This document shows positions 35,470 through 44,251 of a stretch of 64,000 bases of DNA, one piece after another. The notes below the pieces were generated by a model. The model saw only the letters and a program-made list of their open reading frames with translations, was not told the DNA's origin and did not search any database. Position numbers and translations under genes: made by a program. Origin of the DNA: Caproicibacter sp047777415 (lineage in GTDB: Bacteria > Bacillota > Clostridia > Oscillospirales > Acutalibacteraceae); the NCBI GenBank assembly GCA_047777415.1, contig JBKEEO010000001.1, forward strand, positions 124,001 through 188,000, in the 5' to 3' direction. Position 1 is the stretch's first letter; each line of letters begins with the position of its first letter.

Positions 35470-36538
35470 TTACTGTGCACAAACCGCCTTAATCTTGTCA
35501 TACAAACCTTTTGTCCACAATCCGTCGTCTTCGCATTGTTTAACCAAAGCCGGGACATTTTCCTGAAAAGCTTCCAAATTGGCTGGGGTGTGAACTTTTG
35601 CACCGGCATCCTGCATTTCTTTCAACAATTCATCTTCTGCTTCTAACACCAGCTTATTGATTTCTGGGGCCCCCTCTTGGAAAGCTTCATCAATGATTTT
35701 GACATAGTTTTCGGGTAATTTCTCACGGGTTTTATTTGACATAATGGTTGGGAAATAACTGATTTGATGCTGTGTTAGGTTAATATAATCGCAGACTTCA
35801 TAGAATTTCTGAGTATAAATGGTTGGAATTGGGTTCTCTTGACCTTGGACAACTCCTTGTTGAAGGGCCAGATAAACTTCGGACAGCGCCATTGGTGTGG
35901 GAGCAGCACCAAATACATATTGAGCAATGTAGCGGGGAATATTATTATCCGGAACTCTCAACTTCATATTTTTGGTATCCTCTGGAGAATCAACCGGGCT
36001 ATTGGTGGTCAAATTCCTCACGCCATAATAAAGCATATTTTCCACCGTAAAACCATACTGCTTTGTTTGCTCAAAAATAGATTGTACAACATCGCTAGCT
36101 GCGGCCTTTTCTGCTTCTTCAACATTTTTAAACAGATATGGTGCATCAAAGATATTAAAATCTTTCACGCGCTTTGCAACTTCGCCGCTGCCCAGAACCG
36201 CAAAGTCAATTGCGCCCGCCTGCAAATTGTTGATTTCCGCAGTTTCGGGACCCAGCTGGGCCGCAGGGTAAATCGTAATAATGACGTGTCCATCTGTTTT
36301 TTCTTGAATCTCATCCACAATTTTTTGACAGCCTACATTAAACGGATGATCTGCAGCATAGATGTTTGCCAATTTCAATTGATACACTTCGCCATTGTCT
36401 GCTGAATTGCTACTATCTCCCTCTCCAGCAGAAGACACTGCGGAACTATTTGAAGATGGCGATTTCGCACATCCAGCAAATAGTGCCATGCACAGTGTCA
36501 GACTAAGTAATGATACAAGAAACCTTTTTATTTTTCAT
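35470..36538 (-). CDS. dctP: TRAP transporter solute-binding protein (DctP), signal peptide frameshifted
   Basis: The mature part is intact: lipoprotein Cys in ALFAGCAKS, Ser-rich linker, then YQLKLANIYAADHPFNVGCQKIVDEI, LQAGAIDFAVLGSG, FDAPYLF, LRVPDNNIPRYIAQYVFGAAPTPMALSEVYLALQQGVVQGQENPIPTI and YFPTIMSNKTREKLPEN. AGGAGG followed by ATG 36538 is where translation should start, but that frame stops after 11 codons (MKNKKVSCIIT). Removing one A from the AAAAA at 36526-36530 (TTTTT on plus) gives MKNKRFLVSLLSLTLCMALFAGC, a perfect lipoprotein signal. The only in-frame ATG (36489) leaves six residues before the Cys. So either a real frameshift, slippage, or a sequence error exists. Confidence 0.85.
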
Positions 36539-36592
36539 CCTCCTAAAATTGCATGATTATTTATAGTAACAGGCTATTTGTCCTGCTTCCTA

Positions 36593-37741
36593 TCACTTAT
36601 TAATCTGGTATTTTTCAATCACCGCGCGGTTTACTTCCACACCAATGCCCGGTAAATCCGGAATTATCAAATACCCATCTTCAAACTGGAGACTATCATA
36701 AATAAGATCAGAGCGAAACGGATGGTTTGACTGATCATACTCAATCATAGGTGCAATGGGAGCAACAGACATAGGTACAGGTGCCAAATTGCTAATAAAT
36801 TGCAAAGAAGCAGCCTGACTGATACCGGATCCCCAAACGTGAGGCATTATCATCGTATTGTAAGCCTGTGCTATTGCTGCCATTTTTTTACACTCTGTAA
36901 ACCCGCCGGCAGAGCATAAATCCGGTTGATATATGTCAACCGCACCGGCTGCAAGCCAGTCTTTTAATGAATATTTACCAAACATATTTTCGCCTGTTGC
37001 AATCGCTGCAGACGTTAAATTTCTAATAGCTTTGTATCCCGCCATATCCTCTGGGGGAAGCAGTTCCTCAAAGAAACAAATTTTTTCCGGCTCCAATTCA
37101 AGTAATATCTTCCTTGCAATCATCTGGTTATAAGCAAAATTGAAATCAACCATCAGTTTAATATCTGGACCAATTGCCTTCCGAATAGCGCGGATATATG
37201 CAATATCGTCCTCCGGAGAAAATCCGGCTTTTAATTTCATTCCTTTTAAGCCCTTTTTTACATAAGAAAGAGCTTCTTCCACACCTGCTTGAGGATATTT
37301 TTTACCTTTCACACGATAAAATCCGGTTGCATAAGCCTGTACCTTTTCTAAAAAGCGTCCGCCCAGCAATCGGCTAACGGATTTGCCCAAAAGTTTTCCA
37401 TTCAAATCCCACAAGGCAATATCGATACCACTTAGCGCATTAATCGCTGCGCCTTGCTGGCCAAACGGCCGACTTCTGTTATAGAGTTTTTCCCATATAA
37501 CCTCAACGTTGTCACTGTCCAAACCAATTATTTGGGGCTTGTAGCAATTTTCAATAAAAGCAGCAGCTATTTGGGGCGGCTGTTGACCGTGACATAAGCA
37601 TTCACCGAATCCACTGGTTCCATCATTACCAATAACCTCTACAATTACCGAACTTCGTTGTTTGACCCATCCTTGTGCAAATAAAAAGGGTTCTTCAAGA
37701 GGTGCTGAGATCACGTATACTTTAATATCTTTGATTTTCAA
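36593..37741 (-). CDS. Enolase-superfamily sugar acid dehydratase (mandelate racemase/MLE subgroup)
   Basis: 382 residues from TTG 37741, with AAGGAGG 7 nt upstream; the longer ATG at 37780 lacks an RBS. Active-site residues match mandelate racemase spacing: Lys169-x-Lys171 (GMKLKAGF), metal ligands Asp199 (VDFNF), Glu225 (FFEE) and Glu251 (TGEN), and the His301-Asp274 dyad (MPHVWGSG, YQPD). Such enzymes abstract an alpha proton from a carboxylate and here probably dehydrate an aldonate or uronate-derived acid to a 2-keto-3-deoxy acid, feeding the downstream kinase and aldolase. The exact substrate is unknown. It is the first gene after the LacI regulator. Confidence 0.88.
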   Translation of the reverse strand: MKIKDIKVYVISAPLEEPFLFAQGWVKQRSSVIVEVIGNDGTSGFGECLCHGQQPPQIAAAFIENCYKPQIIGLDSDNVEVIWEKLYNRSRPFGQQGAAINALSGIDIALWDLNGKLLGKSVSRLLGGRFLEKVQAYATGFYRVKGKKYPQAGVEEALSYVKKGLKGMKLKAGFSPEDDIAYIRAIRKAIGPDIKLMVDFNFAYNQMIARKILLELEPEKICFFEELLPPEDMAGYKAIRNLTSAAIATGENMFGKYSLKDWLAAGAVDIYQPDLCSAGGFTECKKMAAIAQAYNTMIMPHVWGSGISQAASLQFISNLAPVPMSVAPIAPMIEYDQSNHPFRSDLIYDSLQFEDGYLIIPDLPGIGVEVNRAVIEKYQINK

Positions 37742-37854
37742 CAGGGTTCCTCCTTGCCTGATTTTTTCAGGTGCATTCACACGTTTTTCTTTGACTGCAA
37801 TAGACTTGAGAAGTAAAACTAAACAGAATTTGATTCGTATAGATTGTAAAAATT

Positions 37855-38856
37855 TTATTTCAACGATTTAACTGAATCCTTGATAGACAAGCTGACCGGA
37901 TAACAAATACGCTTTGTTTCCGTATCTTTTTGTTCAATTTTATCTAAAAGCAGCTTTGCGCCTGTTTCTGCCATTAGTTCCAAAGGACGCGCAATACTGG
38001 TCAGTCTTGGATACATGTTATTTGCATAATCCCCATCATCGAATCCGATAATTGAAATATCCTTCGGAACCGATAATCCAGTTTCCGCAATGGCACGCAT
38101 AGCCCCATAGGCCATTGCATCTGAAGTAAAAATGACTGCGGTAACTCCCCGATTCATTGCAAGAATCTGTTTCATTGCCGGATACCCACTCTTGGCAGTA
38201 TAATCCCCTTGAACAACAGGGCAATCCTCTGGAGATAAACCGCAAATTTTCATTCCATCCAAAAAACCAGCAAAACGCCTTTCCGTGGATGAAGATCCTT
38301 CAATCCCTTTGACAAAGGCAATTTTCCGATGGCCATGGTCCGCAAGATAGGACACTGTACTTTTAATCCCCATACGCTCATCGCAATATAGGCAACTGAT
38401 TTCCTCATCTTGTGGAGAACGATTCAAAACAACAAGAGGAATTTTTTCCTGTTTAACGTGTGCAATAAAAGCGTCATCATTCTTACTTTGGCTGACTAAA
38501 ATAATCCCATCATAATTATTGGCATTAACGGAAAAACGATTATGCATCTTATCAAGACCGTTAATCACGACGTTGTATGGCTCCGAAATCTGTTCACTGA
38601 TTCCTCGTATCATTGTAAAAATAAAGTCTGATGAAGTACCAATGAACATACTAGTAAAAAACAGACCAATATTGTAAGATCGCACTGTGACTAGGCCTTT
38701 AGCCGACATGTTGGGTACATAGTTCATTTCTTTTGCAAGCTCTTGAATCCTTTTTCTGGTTTTTTCCCCAATCAAAGGGCTGTTACGTAAAGCTCGTGAT
38801 ACTGTTGTGTGGGAAACATTAGCTCTCTTTGCTATATCTTTAATAGTAACACTCAT
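37855..38856 (-). CDS. LacI-family transcriptional regulator of the sugar-acid locus
   Basis: 333 residues. N-terminal helix-turn-helix VTIKDIAKRANVSHTTVSRALRNSPLIGEKTRKRIQELAKEMNYVPN including the hinge helix, then the sugar-binding domain with SYNIGLFF, YDGIILVSQ, RKIAFVKG, AVIFTSDAMAYGAMRAI and DISIIGFDD. It probably represses the dehydratase-TRAP-aldolase-kinase genes until the acid or its keto product binds. ATG 38856 with GGAAGG 4-9 nt upstream is preferred over the long frame starting at 38940, which overlaps the -35 box. Confidence 0.92.
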   Translation of the reverse strand: MSVTIKDIAKRANVSHTTVSRALRNSPLIGEKTRKRIQELAKEMNYVPNMSAKGLVTVRSYNIGLFFTSMFIGTSSDFIFTMIRGISEQISEPYNVVINGLDKMHNRFSVNANNYDGIILVSQSKNDDAFIAHVKQEKIPLVVLNRSPQDEEISCLYCDERMGIKSTVSYLADHGHRKIAFVKGIEGSSSTERRFAGFLDGMKICGLSPEDCPVVQGDYTAKSGYPAMKQILAMNRGVTAVIFTSDAMAYGAMRAIAETGLSVPKDISIIGFDDGDYANNMYPRLTSIARPLELMAETGAKLLLDKIEQKDTETKRICYPVSLSIKDSVKSLK

Positions 38857-38884
38857 ATGACCTTCCCACCCCTGTTTATTTTTA

Positions 38885-38898
38885 TGCAAACGTGTGCA
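38885..38898. promoter_or_regulatory. LacI-type operator
   Basis: TGCAAACGTGTGCA, symmetric at 12 of 14 positions around a central CG, as expected for LacI/GalR binding sites. It lies between the regulator's -10 box and its start codon, so autoregulation is likely. Confidence 0.6.
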
Positions 38899-38911
38899 TT
38901 TCTTTGCGTTT

Positions 38912-38940
38912 ATAATATCATAGAAAACAAGTTGTGTCAA
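38912..38940 (-). promoter_or_regulatory. Promoter of the LacI-family regulator
   Basis: On the minus strand a perfect TTGACA (38935-38940), 17-nt spacer and TATTAT (38912-38917). Confidence 0.7.
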
Positions 38941-38983
38941 GAATGTTATTGAAATAAGATAGAGTACAATGTAGGACTACAAT

Positions 38984-39765
38984 ACATATTGGACAGTTGA
39001 GAAAAAATAAAATACAGAAATGGACACATCGGTTACAATAAAGCTACCCAAACCAAATCATACCGAGAGGAAGTGCCCATTTCTGCATGAATAGTGTAAC
39101 ACAAGACATGAAGTTTAGGCAATCCCTAATGATCTATGCTCAAAAGTACGGTGTTAGCCGTGCAAGCCGAAAATACAACAAAAGCCGTTCCTTTATCTAT
39201 TTTTGGATGGCCCGGTATGACGGTACATTAGAATCGTTGGCTTGCCGGTCTAGGAGGCCTCACAGTCATCCAAACCAGCATACACCTGCCGAGTTAAAAC
39301 TGATTTGCGATATGCGGCGCAGGAACCCGGAACTCGGTATGATTGAACTATGGTTCCGGTTAAAAAAGCGCAGATACAAGCGATGTCCGGAAAGTCTGTT
39401 CCGTGTAATGCGCCGAATGGGGATTTTTCCAGAGGCAAAACCGAAGAAAAAATATCAGCCAAAGCCATATGAGCAAATGACACCGGAGAGCGCATTCAAA
39501 TGCTGACGCCCTTCGAGGCCACTGCCGCTCAACTGCATATCCGGCACAAACTGATTCGGCCTTATACACCCAGGCACAATGGTAAAGTGGAACGCAGCCA
39601 TCGCGAAGACCCAAAACGCTTTTACAACAAACACCATTTTTATTCCTTAGCTGACTTTGAAAACCAACTTTCCATCTACTTATGCCGCTCTAACAATATG
39701 CCGATGCGTCCTCTTCACTGGTTATCTCCTTCTGAATTTTTACAATCCCATACTGTCCAATATGT
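38984..39765. mobile_element. Internally deleted IS3/IS481-type insertion sequence
   Basis: Perfect 14-bp inverted repeats ACATATTGGACAGT (38984-38997) and ACTGTCCAATATGT (39752-39765) bound a 782-bp element holding the two ends of a transposase. It is inserted in the 5' part of a tyrosine integrase gene. Full-length relatives should be about 0.4 kb longer. Confidence 0.8.
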
Positions 39766-39769
39766 TTGA
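39087..39769 (+). pseudogene. Deleted DDE transposase of the IS3/IS481 type
   Basis: The N-terminal part carries a helix-turn-helix domain (MIYAQKYGVSRASRKYNKSRSFIYFWMARYDG, then SHPNQHTPAELKLICDMRRRNPELGMIELWFRLKKR) and stops at FKC, 39504-39506. The C-terminal part in another frame reads AAQLHIRHKLIRPYTPRHNGKVERSHREDPKRFY, including the third catalytic acidic residue region. The first two catalytic aspartates and about 100 or more residues between PYEQM and the RHKLIRPYTP motif are missing. It is inactive. Confidence 0.85.
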
Positions 39770-40625
39770 CAAACCTACACATCTGATTGCATTCTTCGGA
39801 AAAGCAGATATGAAAGCAATTAGGCCAATTGACATTCAAGAATTTTTTGATTCCTTATCCGGTTTTTCCGACTCCGTTTTTAAAAAGCTGCATATGTGTT
39901 TAAATGGCATTTTCGAGTCAGCAATTGAAAATGATATTTGTAACAAAAATCCAGTGCGCCATATTAAGGCAAAAAGCACCCGCAAGAAAAACACGAAACA
40001 TGTTTATTCTGAACAACAACTAGAGAAAGTCAAAATGTATTGCAAATCAAGGATGCCGGAAGTGTTCGTACTGCTGAGTTCCGGTCTCCGGCGGGGAGAA
40101 CTGCTTGGTCTGAAGTGGAGTGACTTCCACAAACGCGAAAAATGTATTACAGTTAACCGTGCTTTGGCAGATATTCAAAGCCGTCACACAAAAGAATCGG
40201 ACCACGTTGTTGCCCCCGGTATCAAAGAAAATCCGTCCAAAAGGAATAGTTACCGCACCATTCCCATCGACAATGAATGTGCTGACTTAATTGATTCATT
40301 ACCGCGAAACGGAGAATATATCTTTTCTCATAACGACGGGAAACCGCAAAGTTCTAACACATGGTCTCAAAAGCTCAAGCGCTTTATGACAAAAATGAAC
40401 AAGGAATATCCGGATATTCCAATTCTCAGTGCCCATGAATTACGCCATACTTACGGAACCATGCGTCGGCGGCGTGGTGTAGACATCTACACCATACAAA
40501 AAATTATGGGGCACAAAGATATCAAAATGACCTCTGAAATATATATGCACAATGAGTTGGCGACCCTCCGCAAAGGCCTAAAACTCGGTACAAATGTCGT
40601 ACAAGTGTCGTACGAGAAAAAATAA
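39762..40625 (+). pseudogene. Tyrosine recombinase (phage-type integrase), N-terminus displaced by IS
   Basis: 287 residues open from an ATG formed by the IS end. The core-binding region survives (IDIQEFFDSLSGFSDSVFKKLHMCLNGIFESAIENDICNKNPVRHIK) as does the complete catalytic domain: Arg in LSSGLRRGELLGLKW, HELRHTYG, GHKDIKMT and the nucleophile Tyr in EIYMHNEL. The N-terminal arm-binding domain is lost to the inserted IS at 39,765. The stop codon lies in the A-rich tract that serves as U-tract of the tRNA-Leu terminator on the other strand. Integrase beside a tRNA gene is the usual signature of an integrated element that used the tRNA as attachment site. Confidence 0.85.
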
Positions 40626-40626
40626 A

Positions 40627-40670
40627 AAGACCGCATAAACAACCGAAAAATCCAGTGTTTATGCGGTCTT
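40627..40670 (-). terminator. Strong terminator of tRNA-Leu
   Basis: AAGACCGCATAAACA (40627-40641) pairs perfectly with TGTTTATGCGGTCTT (40656-40670), a 15-bp stem. On the minus strand it is followed by TTTTTATTTTTTC, and it starts 12 nt past the tRNA 3' end. Confidence 0.88.
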
Positions 40671-40682
40671 GCGAATATTGAT

Positions 40683-40773
40683 TGGTGCGAGAGGCGGGAC
40701 TTGAACCCGCATGAACGTTTAATGGTTCACAAGAACCTGAATCTTGCGCGTCTGCCAATTTCGCCACTCTCGC
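40683..40773 (-). tRNA. tRNA-Leu (anticodon CAG), CCA encoded
   Basis: On the minus strand: acceptor GCGAGAG pairs with CTCTCGC, D-arm TGGCGAAATTGGCAGACGC, anticodon arm CAAGA-TTCAGGT-TCTTG with anticodon CAG, a long variable arm as in class II tRNAs, T-arm GCGGGTTCAAGTCCCGC, and an encoded CCA at 40683-40685. Length 91 nt fits tRNA-Leu. Confidence 0.95.
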
Positions 40774-40787
40774 GACTCAGCTTGTAT

Positions 40788-40816
40788 ATTCTACCATACA
40801 GTTTAGGGCTTGTCAA
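40788..40816 (-). promoter_or_regulatory. Promoter of tRNA-Leu
   Basis: On the minus strand TTGACA (40811-40816), 17-nt spacer, TAGAAT (40788-40793), 15 nt before the mature tRNA 5' end. Confidence 0.75.
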
Positions 40817-40936
40817 CCCTTAGAGTTTTTTACGATTCATAAATTATCGCGCATGATATTTTGCCGTCCAAGCCTGAGCCACAGAGCATCGACCAAACAG
40901 GCTAAATAAATTCTAAATACTTTCCTCCAGTGCACA

Positions 40937-41632
40937 TTAAGCATCCAATGTATTTTTATTTGGATCCGAATGAAACGGAATGCCCAAAAGCATAATAATA
41001 GCAAATATGATTAAGTAATAAATTACGGACATACCATGAGCTAAACAAGCTGCCACCATCATGAATACGCATCCAAAAACGGAAAGGACCGGCATAATAA
41101 TCCGTTTTAATGTATTTAGATTTTTTTCTTTTATCATCAGCATAATAAATATTGGAATGTACCCCGCATAAAGCGTGATAATCGGCAGTTCAGAAGTATC
41201 AAAGCAAAAAGGCCCAAACCATGGAGTTGGCGCAAGAAGGGCGCCGTAGAAATACAGCAGCCAAAATCCGCAGAGCAAAAGACCCATAATGGAAGAATTA
41301 CTCGGCATGTTTGTTACAGGGTCAATCTGAGAAAAAATCTTAGGCATTGGTCCGCAGCCGCGAGCTGCCAACGAATACATACCTCTTGTGCAAGCAAGCA
41401 TCAATCCATTTAAAGTTCCAAAACAGGAAATAATGACAAAAACAAAAATAAATGAACCACCTAAAGAACCGAAAATGTTTTGAAATGCCAGCTTTGCCCC
41501 GGCCTGACCGTTCTCCATAAGGATCTTTGTAGGTACAACACCGGCTAGTCCAATATAATAGAATACATAAACAGAAACCACAATGAAAGAACCCCACACC
41601 AAGGCTCTTGGAAGATTCTTTTTAGAATCTTT
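40937..41632 (-). pseudogene. APC-family amino acid permease, 3' part (split by IS1182 element)
   Basis: The frame continues LKDSKKNLPRALVWGSFIVVSVYVFYYIGLAGVVP, then SFIFVFVIISCFGTLNGLMLACTRGMYSLAARGCGPMPKIFSQID and further membrane segments to a normal C-terminus ending DPNKNTLDA. It is the second half of the gene whose first half begins at 43855. The DNA coding for KDSKKNL is present on both sides of the IS as a 22-bp direct repeat, so exact excision would restore the gene. No separate start with an RBS is seen for this half. Confidence 0.88.
41611..41632. repeat. Left copy of 22-bp target duplication of IS1182-type element
   Basis: Contains the palindrome AAGATTCT-TTTT-AGAATCTT and is repeated at 43159-43180. 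The target itself can fold into an 8-bp hairpin. Confidence 0.85.
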
Positions 41633-43158
41633 CAGATTGTCGAAGAACCCATCCAACGCGGTTAAACGAAGGATGGGTTCTCTTGATAATATGCAGGATA
41701 GGAAAATAAGCAAAGTAAAATCAATAAAAACCCGGAGGGATGGCCATCCCTCCATTTCCACATTGCCAGCTTTTTGAGATTCATGGCAGCAAACTTAAGC
41801 TTAACCCAATTCGTCACTTGAGTTAAGCCCCGGTAGAGCGTGTACCGCATCCCATATTTCACTTTTGCATCGGCGAAGACACGCTCAATGGTTTCTTTTC
41901 GTTTTTTGTAAAGCTCTTTGTATTTCGGTGTGTGCCTGATATCTTCCGCAAGCTCCACATAATCCTGCCACACATGCCGCGTTACGGTTTTCGTACAGCT
42001 TTTACTCTCGGTGCAACGAGAACGGAATGGACATTTTTCGCAGATGTAACTCCGGCTTTTGTATTCCCGGTATCCCTCACGGTTGGTTGTTGCATAATGC
42101 AGAACCTGATATTCCGGGCAGATCACACAGTCATAATATTCGTCGTATACATACTTCCACCATTCCAGATTTCCTGCTTTGGTCATTGGCCGCTTGTATG
42201 CTGTGGAAAGTACCCGCCCGTCGTCAAACACCCGTTTACAGATATGCGGCGTTTTGTATGCGGCGTCCGCCACCACCGTTTCAATTTCAGGAAACCGTTG
42301 AGTCACTTTGCCATAGACCGCGTCAAATGCTACACTGTCATGTACGTTTCCCGGAGTCACCTCAACGTCAAGGACAAAATTGTGTTTGTCGCAGGCCGTA
42401 TGTGCTTCGTAGGCAAAGCACTTCTTGTGTTCTCCCTTTTGGAACAACCCGCTTTCCGGGTCTGTTTTGGACACCATGATTTCTTTTTCCTTCGGCGGTT
42501 TCGGAGTACTGTCGAATGGCTTCTTCCCATGATCTTCCCGGTCAGCGTTAACCTCTTCCATTAATTCTGAGGCATATCGCTTTGCCGCCTGAGGAACTGC
42601 CTTTTTGATCTTTTTGTTGATGTTGGCGTTTGCTTTGATATGCGTCCCATCCACAAATACTGCTTCCGGCTCCAAATATCCGGCGTAATTTGCCTCCTGC
42701 AAAATCCACGAAAACACCTGCTCCACGGTTTCCTCTGTGAACCGGTGCTTAAAATTGTAACTCACAGTGGAGAAATGCGGCAGCTCCTCGTTCAGTGTAT
42801 ATCCCAGAAACCACCGATACGCGATATTCATATTGATTTCCTGCATCGTCCGGCGTAAAGAGGGAATTCCGTACAGATGCTGGATCAGAACAATCTTAAA
42901 CAGGACGACCGGGTCCACACTGGGACGACCGTTGCCCTCACAATACAAATCTTCTACAAAATCATAAATATGGCTAAAATCTACCGCGCTGTCAATCTTT
43001 CGCAGCAGATGATTTCCCGGCACCAATAGGTCTGTATTCACAAATTCCACTGCATCTCTGCGTAGTTTTTCCCGTTCCAGCATCTTTCATCACCTGTCTA
43101 TATTTTACCATTTTACAACGAAAAAGCCCAGCTTTCACTGGACTTTTTCGACAGGCTG
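41633..43158. mobile_element. IS1182-family element, copy A, inside amino acid permease
   Basis: 1526 bp. Ends CAGATTGTCGAAG (41633 onward) and CTTTTTCGACAGGCTG (to 43158) are imperfect inverted repeats, the same as in copy B at 59,162-60,677. One intact transposase lies inside on the minus strand. A hairpin with AACCCATCC/GGATGGGTT arms sits at the left end, overlapping the transposase 3' end. Confidence 0.9.
41662..43083 (-). CDS. IS1182-family transposase, copy A
   Basis: 473 residues with an intact frame. The N-terminal domain has LLRKIDSAVDFSHIYDFVEDLYC and GRPSVDPVVLFKIVLIQHLYGIPSLRRTMQEI; the DDE core has EAVFVDGTHIKANAN (first Asp), TVVADAAYKTPHICK (second Asp), a four-cysteine zinc-like segment (SYICEKCPFRSRCTESKSC), and the terminal ETIERVFADAKVKYGMRYTLYRGL with the catalytic Glu. 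ATG 43083 has an RBS-poor but conserved context. Compared with copy B the protein is nearly the same while many third codon positions differ, so these are distinct lineages. Confidence 0.93.
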   Translation of the reverse strand: MLEREKLRRDAVEFVNTDLLVPGNHLLRKIDSAVDFSHIYDFVEDLYCEGNGRPSVDPVVLFKIVLIQHLYGIPSLRRTMQEINMNIAYRWFLGYTLNEELPHFSTVSYNFKHRFTEETVEQVFSWILQEANYAGYLEPEAVFVDGTHIKANANINKKIKKAVPQAAKRYASELMEEVNADREDHGKKPFDSTPKPPKEKEIMVSKTDPESGLFQKGEHKKCFAYEAHTACDKHNFVLDVEVTPGNVHDSVAFDAVYGKVTQRFPEIETVVADAAYKTPHICKRVFDDGRVLSTAYKRPMTKAGNLEWWKYVYDEYYDCVICPEYQVLHYATTNREGYREYKSRSYICEKCPFRSRCTESKSCTKTVTRHVWQDYVELAEDIRHTPKYKELYKKRKETIERVFADAKVKYGMRYTLYRGLTQVTNWVKLKFAAMNLKKLAMWKWRDGHPSGFLLILLCLFSYPAYYQENPSFV

Positions 43159-43855
43159 GAAGATTCTTTTTAGAATCTTTTAATTCCGCATTAATGGAAG
43201 TAGCAAGAATCCAACCTTCATATGCAAAGGCGACAGCAACAACCGATTTAAACAGGCCGCCTCCAACGCTGGAACCAGTCTCTACCGCATTGGTAAAATT
43301 TTGTACTGTCATTCCGTTTGAAAGCCCGATAGCAGTACCTACAACTGCCATCAACAGCAAAGGAATCAGCTTTATAACTGTAGTAGCAACCTGAAATTTT
43401 CCCGCAAGAACAGGAGAAAGCGCATTTAAAGCATAACTGCAAATCAGATAAAAGCAGGTAATCGCCATACAGGGCCCACCGGTAATATCCCACCCAAGCA
43501 ATACGCAGGTAAAACGAGCGCATACCCAGGCCAGCACCGATGTTAAGGTTGGATTATATATCATTGCCATAAACCATCCGACATAATAGCCGTATTTTCT
43601 TCCGACTGTCATCTCCGCATAATCGACAATACCATTTACCTTTTCATATTTTGCGGCCATTGTTGCAAATGTGTATGAACACACTATCATGATAAAACCC
43701 ACAATCAGCCAAGCAGCAATACCGATGGGCATATTCCCTCCGGTTGCCTTCAGTACCGCTTCCGCTTTAAAAAACACACCGCTCCCGATAACAATGCCAA
43801 CAACCATAGCAATTGCTGTTAATAACCCGTATTTCTTATTTAGGCCATTTCCCAT
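43159..43855 (-). pseudogene. APC-family amino acid permease, 5' part (split by IS1182 element)
   Basis: Starts MGNGLNKKYGLLTAIAMVVGIVIGSGVFFKAEAVLKATGG, the canonical APC first-helix motif, with GGAGG upstream and a good promoter. It runs through about six membrane segments to INAELKDSKKNLP, where the IS end begins; the fused frame then reads a short IS-derived tail to 42992. Uninterrupted, the gene would code for about 456 residues resembling L-type/serine-threonine exchanger permeases. Substrate unknown. Truncated product is unlikely to transport. Confidence 0.88.
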
Positions 43856-43912
43856 GAAGTTTGCTCCTCCTCATACCCCTAGTTATACCAAAGTAGAAAT
43901 AGGTTCTTTTTC

Positions 43913-43941
43913 AGTATATCAACTAATAGCCGCATAAACAA
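43913..43941 (-). promoter_or_regulatory. Promoter of the disrupted permease gene
   Basis: On the minus strand TTGTTT (43936-43941), 17-nt spacer, TATACT (43913-43918). Confidence 0.5.
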
Positions 43942-44251
43942 TATCAAATTATTTGGTTTTTATTTTTATTATTGTAAATTATATACAGATAACAGCAAAA
44001 TCATCGGTGTTTTCCCATTTATTTTCTATTTTATCATGAAAAGAGTCTATCAAACAAAATAACCCAAATGATTCCAAATGTGAAATTTGCAGAATTCCTA
44101 TATAATTGAAACGGCTAAACTGCGTGCGAACCGACCTCGAAAACGCATCCAAAATTGAATTTTTGAGTCGAAATGATACCAAAAGCAGAGACAAAACCGA
44201 AAGATAATGGAAAGGAAAAAAGAGACAAACAAAAAGGTGATAATTCACTTC

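Noticed and set aside
42992..43158. Extension of the permease frame past the insertion point
   Set aside because: These codons come from the end of the IS1182 element, not from the permease.
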